Source of the DNA: Roseiflexus sp.
GTDB taxonomy: Bacteria; Chloroflexota; Chloroflexia; Chloroflexales; Roseiflexaceae
Assembly (NCBI GenBank): GCA_025062325.1
Contig: JANXAL010000012.1
Coordinates: 1 to 35,889 of the forward strand
Length of the DNA stretch: 35,889 nucleotides
Reading direction: 5' to 3'
Shown here piece after piece: positions 25,134 to 35,257 of this stretch (positions within the stretch are counted from its first letter, which is position 1; each line of letters starts with the position of its first letter). Under the pieces are notes generated by a model, which searched no databases, was not told the DNA's origin, and was given only the letters and a program-made list of their open reading frames with translations. Both the position numbers and the translations under genes were made by a program.

Positions 25134-26087
25134 TCAAGGCAATTCCCCGCGTTTGCGCAGCTCTTCGCGGAACCAGGGGATCGTGAGGCGCAAGCCTTCT
25201 TCGAGGCTCACGCGCGGCTCCCAACCGAGAATTCTGCGCGCCTTCGAAATGTCTGGCTGGCGCACCTGCGGATCGTCCTTTGTACGGAGATCTTTGTATA
25301 CCACGCCAGCCTTGTTGCCGGTCAACCGATTAACCAGTTCAGCGAACGCCTTGATGGTGAACTCGCTCGGATTGCCGATATTGACCGGTTCGACCTCATC
25401 AGAGAAGAGCAGGCGATAGACCCCTTCCACCAGATCATCCACGTACTGGAACGATCGCGTTTGCGAACCATCGCCGTAAATGGTCAGCGGTTCGCCGCGC
25501 AACGCCTGCTGAATGAAATTGGGCACAACCCGACCGTCACGGAGCCGCATACGCGGACCATACGTATTGAAAATGCGTACGATGCGCGTGTCGACGCCGT
25601 GATAGCGATGGTACGCCATCGTCATCGCCTCGGCGAAGCGTTTGGCTTCATCATAGACGCCGCGCGGACCAATCGGATTGACGTGCCCATAGTATGTTTC
25701 CGGCTGCGGATGGACTTGCGGATCACCGTACACTTCTGAGGTTGATGCAAGCAGAAACCGCGCTTTTTTGTTCTTTGCCAGCCCCAGCGCCTTGTGGGTG
25801 CCCAGAGCGCCGACCTTCAACGTTTGAATGGGCAACTCCAGGTAATCGACCGGTGACGCAGGTGAGGCGAAGTGCAAAATGGCGTCGAGCGGACCCTCGA
25901 CAAAAATATAGTTCGTCACGTCATGCTTGATGAAACTGAAGCGCGGATGGCCAGCAAGATGGGCGATATTGTCGGTGCTGCCGGTGATCAGGTTGTCCAT
26001 CGCCACGACGGTATGACCTTCCGCCAGGAATCTGTCACACAAATGAGATCCAAGAAAACCGGCGCCGCCAGTGATCAGTATCCGCAT
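25134..26087 (-). CDS. uxs: UDP-glucuronate decarboxylase (UDP-xylose synthase)
   Basis: Converts UDP-glucuronate to UDP-xylose and CO2 using bound NAD. At 317 residues it is a typical bacterial UXS. Signatures are [25 protein letters not shown] (72-82), STSEVYGDP with Glu118, and [15 protein letters not shown] with Tyr145 and Lys149. AAAGGGG precedes the ATG. It is the first gene of the tightly packed part of the polysaccharide operon, so a xylose- or uronate-containing glycan is likely. Confidence 0.93.
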   Translation of the reverse strand: MRILITGGAGFLGSHLCDRFLAEGHTVVAMDNLITGSTDNIAHLAGHPRFSFIKHDVTNYIFVEGPLDAILHFASPASPVDYLELPIQTLKVGALGTHKALGLAKNKKARFLLASTSEVYGDPQVHPQPETYYGHVNPIGPRGVYDEAKRFAEAMTMAYHRYHGVDTRIVRIFNTYGPRMRLRDGRVVPNFIQQALRGEPLTIYGDGSQTRSFQYVDDLVEGVYRLLFSDEVEPVNIGNPSEFTIKAFAELVNRLTGNKAGVVYKDLRTKDDPQVRQPDISKARRILGWEPRVSLEEGLRLTIPWFREELRKRGELP

Positions 26088-26159
26088 AGGCGCACAACCC
26101 CTTTATTCATCGCTAGTATCGTACTCTATGTCAGTGAGGAAACTGTGACTCCGCTCATG

Positions 26160-26165
26160 ATTATA
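26160..26165 (-). promoter_or_regulatory. -10 box for the uxs operon
   Basis: TATAAT on the minus strand, about 70 bases upstream of the uxs ATG, with no good -35 box. It would drive uxs and the seven genes behind it. Confidence 0.4.
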
Positions 26166-26212
26166 GTGAACGTCCTGTCATGCGTGCTGATAATGCAGAG
26201 CATGCATCACAA

Positions 26213-26674
26213 TCACATTATTGCCTTCTCGCATTCCTGCTTCCAAGACCCTTGAGGCCGGAGCACGCACAAACCGGGCAAGGATCGTTCCGCCAGCGAA
26301 GTTCCACGACCATCTTCGATCTGCGGCTCTTCTGGGGATGCTTTTCCTAATGAGGAGATTAGTCTGAACCTAAACATGCGCGCTGCGGGCGTGCTCAAGT
26401 CAGGCAAGTCCCTCGGAGCCTTCACGCGCTCAGCCCGCAGCGGTCGGTTGCGCAAGATGGCGTCGTTTCGCGTGGTAACCCTGGTTGCACCGGTGCTAGG
26501 AGCAGCTTCGGCGCCTCGTTTGTTCCCTGCCTGGTTGATCTCCCTGTTAGCGCGATCATTTGCGTCCTGCTCCATTCCTTCCCCCAGCAATCGGCACGCT
26601 TCCCTTGAGCGCACTGCCACGCACCTCTCCCTGCCACCCTGGCGCCGCCAATCTGCGCGTCCAGCATGCAGCAT
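26213..26674 (-). pseudogene. Possible decayed IS605-type tnpB tail
   Basis: Within the 700-base gap between uxs and the sugar-phosphate transferase, the minus strand reads EQDANDRANREINQAGNKRG followed by a Pro/Arg-rich tail and GSWKQECEKAI. This resembles the end of IS605-family TnpB proteins, where the zinc ribbon is followed by a D-x-NAAxNIxxAG stretch and an Arg-rich tail that overlaps the guide-RNA region. A Cys-containing stretch (WQCAQGKRADCWGKEW) lies in another minus frame just upstream, as expected after a frameshift. No complete transposase, ends or tnpA can be seen. The resemblance is by eye only. If wrong, this gap simply holds no recognisable gene. Confidence 0.3.
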
Positions 26675-26789
26675 GCATAGACAAGCGGCCTATCCGTCCT
26701 TCTGCGCCTTCCCGCATGCGACAATCCATACGCAACGTGCAACAATCCCCCCGCCTTCGACCTCTCTTGCCCCACCTCTTTCGCCTCCC

Positions 26790-28358
26790 TCAATACGCCC
26801 CGCGCCCTGAGATGACCACCGGGATTGTCTGCAACAGAATGCGCAGATCCATGCCGGGAGTCCAGTTTTCGGTGTAGAAGATGTCGAGGCGCACCATCTC
26901 GTCGAATGAAATGTCGCTGCGCCCCAACACCTGCGATAAGCCGGTCAACCCGGGCACCACCGTCAATCGGCGATAATGCCAGTCTTCGTACTGTGCAACT
27001 TCTTCCGGCGTCGCCGGGCGCGGACCGACCCAGCTCATATCGCCGCGCAGGATATTCCACAATTGAGGAAGTTCGTCCAGACTGTAGCGTCGCAGCACGC
27101 GCCCGACCCGTGTCAGCCGCGGATCGTTGCGGATTTTGAAGAGCGGACCATCAGCCTCGTTCAACGCCGCAAGCTCGGCTTTTCGCTGTTCCGCATCAAC
27201 AACCATGGTGCGAAACTTGTAACAGACGAAAGGACGACCGTCTCGCCCAATCCGGCGCTGACGGAAGATTGCTGGTCCGGGCGAGTCGAGACGCACGATG
27301 AGAGCGATCGCCACTCCCAGTGGAATCACCAGCGGCAGCGCAAGCAGTGTCAATGCCAGATCCATCGCTCGTTTGACCACCAGATTCCAGCCGCGCAGCG
27401 AGACTTCTTTCAAGCCAATCAGGGGAATGCCGCCCAGGTTGCCAATATCAATCCGGTCGAAACTCAGTTGATAGAGATCGGGAACGACGCGAAACTCAAC
27501 TCCCGCATAGCGGCAGGTCGCTACCAGATCGGGGAGGCGGTGATGCTCCCAGAACGGCAGCGCCAGAATAACCAGATCGATATCCCCGCTGCGCAAACAG
27601 GTTTCAAGGTCGCTAATCCGTCCGATCTGTCGAAAATGGATGGTTCGTCGGTTGGGGATCGTCTCACGATCATCGAGAAAGCCAACGAGCGCATATCCCA
27701 GATCGGGTTGCGCTACCAGGCTTTCCATCACCTCTCGCCCCAGGCCCGTATTGCCGACCACCAGCACCCGCTCACGATCGATGCCACGCACCCAGCGCCA
27801 GCGGCGTATGCCGATCAGCACAGCGCGCCAACTGACAAGGAGCGCAATGATCGTTCCCCAGGCAAATGCAAAGATCAGGCGCGAGTAGAACTCCGATGGC
27901 TTGTACAGAAAGACCACCACGATCAGGATAGCGATGCCGGTCGTTGTCGAGCCGACGATAATACTGGCGTGGTCAATCACGCCCGCCGTGCGCGGCAGGC
28001 GGTACAACCCGCGCATGGTGAATTGAACCATCAGCAGCGCTGCCAGCAGAAGCGCGAATGGTGCAAAGGCGCTGAACGGCACAAAGTTTTGCGCCTGTAC
28101 TTCGCGCACCAGTTGATCGAACGGCGGAGGCCAATCGAGCTCGTAGCGCATCCAGTAGGCAATGGCGAAACCTGCCAGAATCAGGCAGGTGTCGAAGAGG
28201 GACAGCAGCGCGCTGGCGACCGTCTTTCGGCGGCGACCGATTGGAAGAGGAGCACACGCGACGGATGCGGCAGTCGTCGCCTCAGTTGTCTCTTTCACCG
28301 TCGGCTCCTTCTGAACACCATGGTTCGTTCGATCGCGATCAGTCGTATTGTACTTCAT
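26790..28358 (-). CDS. Polyprenyl sugar-phosphate transferase (initiating enzyme)
   Basis: Transfers a sugar phosphate from a nucleotide sugar to undecaprenyl phosphate, the first step in building a polysaccharide unit. The protein has four hydrophobic helices (about 50-200), a CoA-binding-like central domain (RVLVVGNTGLGREVMESL), a fifth hydrophobic helix (DLALTLLALPLVIPLGVAI) and the catalytic C-terminal domain with PAIFRQRRIGRDG, YKFRTM, RYSLDELPQLWNIL and MSWVGPRP. This is the WbaP/WcaJ architecture; the sugar is not determined. The start at 28358 is the first conserved Met outside the obg stop region. It starts 11 bases after obg on the same strand. Confidence 0.92.
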   Translation of the reverse strand: MKYNTTDRDRTNHGVQKEPTVKETTEATTAASVACAPLPIGRRRKTVASALLSLFDTCLILAGFAIAYWMRYELDWPPPFDQLVREVQAQNFVPFSAFAPFALLLAALLMVQFTMRGLYRLPRTAGVIDHASIIVGSTTTGIAILIVVVFLYKPSEFYSRLIFAFAWGTIIALLVSWRAVLIGIRRWRWVRGIDRERVLVVGNTGLGREVMESLVAQPDLGYALVGFLDDRETIPNRRTIHFRQIGRISDLETCLRSGDIDLVILALPFWEHHRLPDLVATCRYAGVEFRVVPDLYQLSFDRIDIGNLGGIPLIGLKEVSLRGWNLVVKRAMDLALTLLALPLVIPLGVAIALIVRLDSPGPAIFRQRRIGRDGRPFVCYKFRTMVVDAEQRKAELAALNEADGPLFKIRNDPRLTRVGRVLRRYSLDELPQLWNILRGDMSWVGPRPATPEEVAQYEDWHYRRLTVVPGLTGLSQVLGRSDISFDEMVRLDIFYTENWTPGMDLRILLQTIPVVISGRGAY

Positions 28359-28369
28359 CGAGATCCGGT

Positions 28370-29803
<1,434 letters not shown>

Positions 29804-29806
29804 CTA

Positions 29807-30013
29807 TTATGCCTTGGTCTCAGCCTTTTTGTCGGTTGATTCGTTCGTCTCGGCTTTGTTGGCGGGAACCTCGTCGTCCTCACGCACGGCTTTGCGGAAC
29901 GCCTTGATGCTGCCGCCAAGCGCGCTGGCGACGCTGGTAATGCGCGAAGCGCCGAACAACAACAGGATAATAACCAGGATGATAATCAGTTCGCCAATTC
30001 CTATCGCTGGCAT
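29807..30013 (-). CDS. tatA: Sec-independent protein translocase subunit TatA
   Basis: TatA multimers form the path for folded proteins through the cytoplasmic membrane. The 68-residue product begins [21 protein letters not shown], with Glu8, the single membrane helix and Phe20-Gly21 of the hinge, then an amphipathic helix ([17 protein letters not shown]) and a charged tail. GAGGAGAGGGG precedes the ATG. tatB and tatC are not in the window. Confidence 0.92.
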   Translation of the reverse strand: MPAIGIGELIIILVIILLLFGASRITSVASALGGSIKAFRKAVREDDEVPANKAETNESTDKKAETKA

Positions 30014-30085
30014 GACCCCTCTCCTCACTCCACGCGTTACGCGCACGCGCGATAGTCGCCCAATGTCGCTTCTCCATCTTTAGGT

Positions 30086-30113
30086 ATTATACCGCAGCAG
30101 AAGGGGATGTCAA
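30086..30113 (-). promoter_or_regulatory. Perfect-consensus promoter of tatA-obg
   Basis: On the minus strand TTGACA (30113-30108) and TATAAT (30091-30086) are separated by 16 bases. Both hexamers match the sigma-70 consensus fully, the best promoter in the window. Predicted start is near 30079, about 65 bases before the tatA ATG. Confidence 0.85.
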
Positions 30114-30261
30114 ACGAACCACGCAAACGTGCGACTGACAGGACTTGCATTCGAATGAAGATTGGGCGTGAAGGGAACACGGATTGACGCGGATGCGATA
30201 GACTTGCACGGATCTGACTGCACCAACAAGCATGCCGCTCGCCAGTCGCTGAAAAGCGCGC

Positions 30262-30267
30262 TACAAT
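30262..30267 (+). promoter_or_regulatory. Possible -10 box for the ABC ATPase gene
   Basis: TACAAT lies 31 bases upstream of the ATG; the -35 position is weak. The remainder of 30,114-30,298 shows no gene. Confidence 0.35.
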
Positions 30268-30298
30268 AAGAAAGGAACAATCGCAGTCGAGTCTGTCT

Positions 30299-31075
30299 AT
30301 GTTTCTTTCCGATTTCGAGGTTGACACATCACTCTCCGCCTCCGCACCATTGCTGCTGATCGACGATCTGCACTTCGCCTATCCTGATGGGCGCGTGGCG
30401 CTCCGCGGCGTCAGTTTGCGCATCGCGCGCGGCGAGAAGGTGGCGCTGGTCGGACCAAACGGCGCTGGCAAGAGTACGCTCTTGCTCCATCTGAACGGCA
30501 TCCTGCGCGGCAAAGGGCGGATCGAGGTCGCTGGCGTGCCAGTGAAGGAACACACCCTGCCGCAGGTGCGGGCGCGCGTCGGTCTCGTCTTTCAAAATCC
30601 CGATGATCAGTTGTTTTCGCCGACTGTCTTTGAGGATGTGGCGTTCGGTCCGCTGCATATGGGGCTTGCGGCGGATGAGGTGCGCGCGCGGGTCGAACGG
30701 GCGCTGGCGATGGTTGGCATGAGCGCATACCATGAGCGGCATCCGTACCATCTGAGCGTCGGGGAGAAGAAGCGTATCGCCATTGCGACTGTCCTGGCGA
30801 TGGAACCGGAGATTCTGGCGCTCGATGAGCCTTCCGCCAGTCTTGATCCGCGAGCGCGACGCGGATTGATCAATCTGCTGCGCGATCTGCCAGTGACAAT
30901 GCTGGTTTCAACGCACGATATGGCAATGGTGCAGGAACTATTTGATCGAATGGTTATCATGGACGAAGGACGCGTCATTGCTGATGGCAGAGCGGCGACC
31001 CTGCTCGATGATCAGGCGCTGCTTGAAGCGCACGGTCTGGAAGCGCCCTGGAAAGAGCGAGGAGTGCGTGACTGA
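30299..31075 (+). CDS. CbiO/EcfA-type ABC transporter ATPase
   Basis: ATP-binding subunit of an energy-coupling factor or cobalt/nickel-type transporter. Walker [10 protein letters not shown] (52-60), Q-loop [21 protein letters not shown] (98-118, a hallmark of the CbiO/Ecf subfamily), signature LSVGEKK (152-158), Walker B ILALDEP with Glu177 and the switch His206 are all present. The 258-residue length is normal. No permease or substrate-binding gene is adjacent, so the partners are elsewhere and the substrate (metal ion or vitamin) is unknown. It overlaps the cysteine desulfurase start by 8 bases, implying co-translation. Confidence 0.88.
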   Translation: MFLSDFEVDTSLSASAPLLLIDDLHFAYPDGRVALRGVSLRIARGEKVALVGPNGAGKSTLLLHLNGILRGKGRIEVAGVPVKEHTLPQVRARVGLVFQNPDDQLFSPTVFEDVAFGPLHMGLAADEVRARVERALAMVGMSAYHERHPYHLSVGEKKRIAIATVLAMEPEILALDEPSASLDPRARRGLINLLRDLPVTMLVSTHDMAMVQELFDRMVIMDEGRVIADGRAATLLDDQALLEAHGLEAPWKERGVRD

Positions 31076-32255
31076 ACGACTGATCTATCTCGACCACGCA
31101 GCGACAACGCCGGTTGATCCGGCAGTGCTCGAAGCGATGCTACCTTACTTCACCACTCATTTTGGCAATCCTTCGAGCATCTATCGCGTCGGACGCGCTG
31201 CGCTGCACGCGATCGATGAGGCGCGCGATCAGGTGGCATCGATCCTAGGCGCCTCGCCACGCGAAATCATTTTTACCGGCAGCGGCTCCGAGAGCGACAA
31301 TCTGGCGATTCGCGGCGTCGCGCTGGCGCAGCGCCAGGCTGGGCGCGGCGCGCATATCATTACCAGCGCGATTGAGCATCATGCCGTGCTGCACACGGTC
31401 GAACACCTGCAGGCGTTCGGGTTCGAGGCGACCATTCTGCCGGTTGATGGCGATGGCCTGGTGCATCCCGACGACCTGCGTGCAGCGCTGCGCCCGGATA
31501 CGGTGCTGGTCTCGATTATGTACGCGAACAATGAAATTGGCACAATTCAGCCGATTGCTGAACTTGGCGCTATCTGCCGCGAGCACGGCGTTCCTTTCCA
31601 CACTGATGCCGTTCAGGCGCCGGGAGCGCTGCCGCTCGATGTGCGTGCGCTCAATGTTGATCTCATGACCATTGCCGCACACAAGTTCTACGGTCCCAAG
31701 GGCGTCGGCGCGCTGTACGTCCGTCGGGGCACGCCGTTGCTGCCGCAGATCACCGGCGGCGGGCAGGAACGACGGCGGCGAGCAGGAACCGAGAATGTGC
31801 CTGGCATTGTCGGGATGGCGACGGCCTTGCGGCTGGCGGAAGAACGCCGCACCAGCGATAGCGCCCATTGTGCGCGCCTGCGCGACCGGTTAGTGCGGGG
31901 TATTCTGGAACGAGTTCCCGGTGCGCGTCTCAACGGACACCCGACACGCCGCCTCCCCAATAATGCCAATCTATCGTTTGAGGGGGTGGAGGGCGAGAGT
32001 ATTCTCTTGCTGCTCGACCAGCATGGCATTGCAGCATCGAGCGGTTCTGCCTGCACCAGCGGTTCGCTGGAGCCATCGCACGTGCTGCTGGCATTAGCGC
32101 GCGCCGCCGGCCTGGACACAGCGCCGGAAGTTGCAGTCGCGCTTCCTGGCGCAGTCCGCTTTACCTTCGGACGCGATAATACCGATGCTGATGTGGACGT
32201 TGTGCTCGACGTTCTCCCGGGCATTATTGCACAGTTGCGGGAAATAGCAAGGTAG
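31068..32255 (+). CDS. Cysteine desulfurase (NifS/IscS family)
   Basis: PLP enzyme that removes sulfur from cysteine, giving a persulfide for iron-sulfur clusters, tRNA thiolation or cofactors. Motifs include [12 protein letters not shown] at the start, [17 protein letters not shown], the PLP lysine 206 ([10 protein letters not shown]) and the catalytic Cys329 in [10 protein letters not shown]. The 395-residue length and loop around the Cys fit group I (IscS/NifS-like). The start is GTG at 31068, with GCGAGGAG upstream. It overlaps the ABC ATPase gene. Confidence 0.93.
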   Translation: MTERLIYLDHAATTPVDPAVLEAMLPYFTTHFGNPSSIYRVGRAALHAIDEARDQVASILGASPREIIFTGSGSESDNLAIRGVALAQRQAGRGAHIITSAIEHHAVLHTVEHLQAFGFEATILPVDGDGLVHPDDLRAALRPDTVLVSIMYANNEIGTIQPIAELGAICREHGVPFHTDAVQAPGALPLDVRALNVDLMTIAAHKFYGPKGVGALYVRRGTPLLPQITGGGQERRRRAGTENVPGIVGMATALRLAEERRTSDSAHCARLRDRLVRGILERVPGARLNGHPTRRLPNNANLSFEGVEGESILLLLDQHGIAASSGSACTSGSLEPSHVLLALARAAGLDTAPEVAVALPGAVRFTFGRDNTDADVDVVLDVLPGIIAQLREIAR

Positions 32256-32379
32256 GAACGAGGAGTGAGGGATCGAGGCGCCGGTTCAGGAGTCCAAAGC
32301 TGTCTACATTGGGAAGAGAACAGGAGGAACGCTCCCCTGCTCTCGCGGATGTTCTGCGCATTGCAATGCGCTGTATCCC

Positions 32380-32551
32380 TTTATCCTCCCCACCCCCCTT
32401 CTCTCGCAGGGGGAGAGCTCACCAGGGTAGAGTTTTTGGGAGCGATGGACGTTTTCCGCATCCTAACGCCCTTTTCCCCTCATCCCCTCTGCTCTCTTCT
32501 ATCACCCCACTTGCTCCTCGCATGCGGAGGGCTGGAGGGAGAAGGAGGAGT
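32380..32551. repeat. C/G-rich palindromic repeats in a 524-base gene-free gap
   Basis: Two imperfect palindromes lie here: CCCCCTTCTCTCGCAGGGGG-like sequence near 32,393-32,415 and CTCCTCGCATGCGGAGGG near 32,514-32,531. Both have a C/T-rich left half and G/A-rich right half around CGCA, like the elements at 100-189. The whole gap 32,256-32,779 lacks a convincing gene; short frames in it look random. Confidence 0.45.
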
Positions 32552-32779
32552 GTGCGCATCCGGATGCTCAAAATGGACGATGCAACGGGAGGGCTTGCCG
32601 GAAAAAATCTACACCTGTGAGACGGAGGAGAGGGGGGAGTGGGAGCGTCCCGATCCCGATACGGGCAATCCGACGCCAAGGCTCGCTCGGAAACCCCTAT
32701 CCCCGTGAGGGCTCCTTTCAGCCAGGAGCATCTCCAGCGGATTGAAGGATGACCATAGACACCTCGCGCTTCTATCGGC

Positions 32780-34336
32780 ATGCCTGACGGTATCACCAAC
32801 CTTTCGCCGCTCGATGCTGAGGATCTGGCATGGTTGATGCGATGTGAGCGACGTATCTGGTTCGACTGGCGCAACAGCCAGGCGCCGGAGATGGCCCCGA
32901 CTGCCGATGCACGCATGCGCATTGCACTGCGCGTCGCGCACCGCCGCCGCATCCTTGCCTCTCTTGAGAACGTTGCGAATCTCTCGACACTCCCATGGGA
33001 GGAGCGGATCGAACAGACGCGCTACGCTATGCAGCGTGGCGCAGCAGCGATTGTCGGCGCTGCGCTCGAAGCGCCTGTCGATGATCGCCTGTTGCGCGGC
33101 GCCCCTGATCTTCTGTTGCGTGACCCTTCAGCGCTCCCCGGCACGCGGACATACCAACCAATCGCTATTGCGCTTCACACCCGTCCCGCGCGTTGGGACC
33201 GGCTTCTGCTCGACTCATGGCGCTGGCTCGTCCGCCACGCACAGGGAAACGAGGACGACCCTCCGGGCGAACTGTGGCTCGGCGTGAACGGCAATGGTCC
33301 AGCATTTATCAAGCGCCAGACTGCATCGCTCGCCACTTTCACGGCGCACGTGCGACGCGCCGCTTCGATTGCCGCCAGGGACGCTCCGGCTATTTGGTTC
33401 GATAACGACCACTGTCCATTCTGTCCGTGGCGCGCGGCGTGCGACGCCACAGCGCGCGAAACCCGTGATATCGCACTCCTTCCGGGACTGAGTCGGCGGC
33501 AGGGGAGCGCACTACGACAGCGTGGCATTCACCGCCTAGATCAGGTTGTAACGCTTAGTACTGCAACGCTGGCTTCGTTACCGGATCGCGTAACTGCGAC
33601 AGGCGCGCGTCTCCGACTCCAGGCGCAGGCATTGCTCACCGGTCAACCACTGCCGACCGGCGTTCCCGTCCCGCCGCTTCCCCGGGTCGGGCTTTTTCTC
33701 GATATCGAAAGCGACCCAGCGACGCGCGAACCGTGGGCTTTTGGGCTGGCCAGCGCATCCAGAGATCGCCTCGTTATCGTGGTCAAACCATCGCCTGGCA
33801 ACGGCGCAGCACGGATCGACGGCATTCCTGTCGTGTGGGTGCGGAATGTTCAGGAGGGATGGCGGCGCGTGCTCGATGCCGTGCGTACAATGAGCGGCAT
33901 GCTGGCGCACTGGGGTGAAGCCGAGCGTCTTATGCTGGAGCAGAGCGCTGATCCGCAAACGCGCCAGGATCTTGTTCCGTTCATGATCGACGCACAGCAC
34001 GAATTGCACCGGCGCGTCGCCCTGCCTGTTCCCCGGTTGAGCGACCAGCGCGGCGGCGGGTTGAAAGCCATTGCGCGTTGGTTGGGATGGACGTGGCCCC
34101 CCGGTGCTGATCACTGGACGCTGGCGTGGGAGGCATACCGGCAATGGTGCGTACAACCATCGCCCGCTGACGCTCCGGATGTGCTCAGGCCCGCCATCGT
34201 CTATCTAGCAGTTGATGTCGAGGCGCTAGCAGCGGTCTGGCGCTGGCTCGAAACCTTCGCGGCGTCGGTCAACGCAACCGGCGCGCCTCAAGGTTGGCGT
34301 GCAGATCGAGATATCGCAACCAACCACGAATGCTGA
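32780..34336 (+). CDS. TM0106-type RecB-like nuclease/RNase H-like fusion, nuclease residues altered
   Basis: The layout matches the TM0106 family of RecB-like proteins. Cys22 with Cys212, Cys215 and Cys221 (DHCPFCPWRAAC) should bind an iron-sulfur cluster as in Cas4/AddB-type domains. The PD-(D/E)XK region keeps Asp110 (GAPDLLL), but the expected D-x-K after a Tyr-Pro stretch reads YQPIAIAL, so the second acidic residue and Lys are missing. A helix-hairpin-helix stretch (ALRQRGIHRLDQV) follows, then an RNase H-like exonuclease domain from FLDIESDP (Asp308, Glu310) to YLAVDVEAL. The exonuclease half may be active. Its 3' end overlaps the convergent DinB-like gene by 68 bases. Confidence 0.75.
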   Translation: MPDGITNLSPLDAEDLAWLMRCERRIWFDWRNSQAPEMAPTADARMRIALRVAHRRRILASLENVANLSTLPWEERIEQTRYAMQRGAAAIVGAALEAPVDDRLLRGAPDLLLRDPSALPGTRTYQPIAIALHTRPARWDRLLLDSWRWLVRHAQGNEDDPPGELWLGVNGNGPAFIKRQTASLATFTAHVRRAASIAARDAPAIWFDNDHCPFCPWRAACDATARETRDIALLPGLSRRQGSALRQRGIHRLDQVVTLSTATLASLPDRVTATGARLRLQAQALLTGQPLPTGVPVPPLPRVGLFLDIESDPATREPWAFGLASASRDRLVIVVKPSPGNGAARIDGIPVVWVRNVQEGWRRVLDAVRTMSGMLAHWGEAERLMLEQSADPQTRQDLVPFMIDAQHELHRRVALPVPRLSDQRGGGLKAIARWLGWTWPPGADHWTLAWEAYRQWCVQPSPADAPDVLRPAIVYLAVDVEALAAVWRWLETFAASVNATGAPQGWRADRDIATNHEC

Positions 34337-34736
34337 GCGGACCTAATTGATTGTGCTGCACCAGCATCGACTCGGCGCGAGGATCGGCAGCGCAGCGCCG
34401 CGCCAGTTGCACCGTTTCGTCGCGGGTATTGAGGAACACATCAATCAGTTCGGAAAGATTCAAATCCACCGGCGGTTGATACCCGTCCATCTCATCGTTG
34501 ACGAATGGCTCACCGAGTGCAACGCGCATCCGGCGCTGCCCCCATCGTTCCAGACCAATAATGTGCCGGAGTTGACGACGATTGGCGGGCGTGTCAGCGC
34601 TGGCGGTCATGCGCGTCTTGAGTTTCGCCCCCGACTCAGCGAGCGCCTCCGCCCATTCGGCGATGGAGCGCCGCTTCGCCGGACGTTCCACCACCAGGCG
34701 CACAATTACGTCGCGGAGATTTTCGTAGATGGACAT
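34269..34736 (-). CDS. DinB-superfamily-like protein
   Basis: The 155-residue helical protein has the DinB-like pattern: a helix with RHIIGLERWGQ (His58), LSELIDVFLNTRDETVQLARR in the third helix and RYLDLHANLEARRL (His146) near the end. DinB-type four-helix bundles bind metal through three His residues. Here a third His at the usual spacing after His146 is Glu150, so metal binding may differ. Function is unknown. It lies 4 bases downstream of the DUF983 gene and is probably co-transcribed. Confidence 0.6.
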   Translation of the reverse strand: MSIYENLRDVIVRLVVERPAKRRSIAEWAEALAESGAKLKTRMTASADTPANRRQLRHIIGLERWGQRRMRVALGEPFVNDEMDGYQPPVDLNLSELIDVFLNTRDETVQLARRCAADPRAESMLVQHNQLGPLSIRGWLRYLDLHANLEARRLR

Positions 34737-34740
34737 TGCA

Positions 34741-35094
34741 TTAATCTTCCCTTATTGAGCCGGTCAGATACAGAATGCCCGCCCACAACGCACGCGCGTG
34801 GCGGTAGAACCAAATGGCGAATGCGACCGAGACGAGGGTCAACACCGCAATCAAAGGCCAGACCGGCATATCGGTAACAAACGCCAGCGCCGCTCCGGTA
34901 ACCGCAACTGACGAAGTGGCAACCGTATTGATCGCCATGCCGCCGCTGAACTCGCCAGCGCCGCGCTCGAACACGATACCGCACACCGGGCAGCGTACAT
35001 TCATTGTGAAACGTGAGCGGAACATGCGCCCATGCTGGCATGCCGGGCAGATGAGCAGGAGACTGAAAAATAACACGCGCAACACGCGTCCCAT
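34741..35094 (-). CDS. DUF983 zinc-ribbon membrane protein
   Basis: The 117-residue protein starts with a short hydrophobic stretch, has CPACQHGRMFRSRFTMNVRCPVCGIVFERGAGEFSGG, a two-CxxC zinc ribbon typical of DUF983, and then two membrane helices (about 52-70 and 78-98). The role is unknown; related proteins are found in Alphaproteobacteria and Bacteroidota. The ribosome site before the ATG is weak. Confidence 0.75.
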   Translation of the reverse strand: MGRVLRVLFFSLLLICPACQHGRMFRSRFTMNVRCPVCGIVFERGAGEFSGGMAINTVATSSVAVTGAALAFVTDMPVWPLIAVLTLVSVAFAIWFYRHARALWAGILYLTGSIRED

Positions 35095-35113
35095 GGCTGT
35101 GAAAGGTTGTGTG

Positions 35114-35195
35114 AAGGGTTAGGGATTAAGGGTTAGGTTCTTCGTTTTCATGGATCTCATTCCTCTGATCCCTAACCCCTAACCCTTAAACCCCC
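35114..35195. repeat. Telomere-like TTAGGG inverted repeat
   Basis: 35114-35137 carries AAGGGTTAGGG and AAGGGTTAGG on the plus strand, and 35170-35195 carries the complement CCCTAACCCCTAACCC and CCCCC. The arms form an imperfect hairpin around a ~32-base loop. The right arm read on the minus strand has four G runs (5, 3, 4, 3) with loops of 3-5 bases, a G-quadruplex pattern. Confidence 0.55.
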
Positions 35196-35199
35196 AAAC

Positions 35200-35246
35200 A
35201 AAAAAGAGAATTGGAACTGAGACGAAACGCTCAATTTCCAATTCTC
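35200..35246 (-). terminator. Rho-independent terminator of the tRNA-Val gene
   Basis: Minus strand: an 11-base perfect stem (GAGAATTGGAA with TTCCAATTCTC) around a 19-base loop, followed directly by TTTTTT. It begins 11 bases past the tRNA 3' end, as expected for a tRNA terminator. Confidence 0.88.
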
Positions 35247-35257
35247 GTGCCGCACAC

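Noticed and set aside
26376-26810. Plus-strand frame of 144 codons in the uxs/transferase gap
   Set aside because: Low-complexity Ser/Pro/Ala/Arg composition, no ribosome site and overlap with the better-supported minus-strand pattern.
32265-32952. Open frames of 100-177 codons in the gap before the RecB-like gene
   Set aside because: They run through the C/G-rich palindromes and, on the minus strand, into the RecB-like gene; composition looks random.
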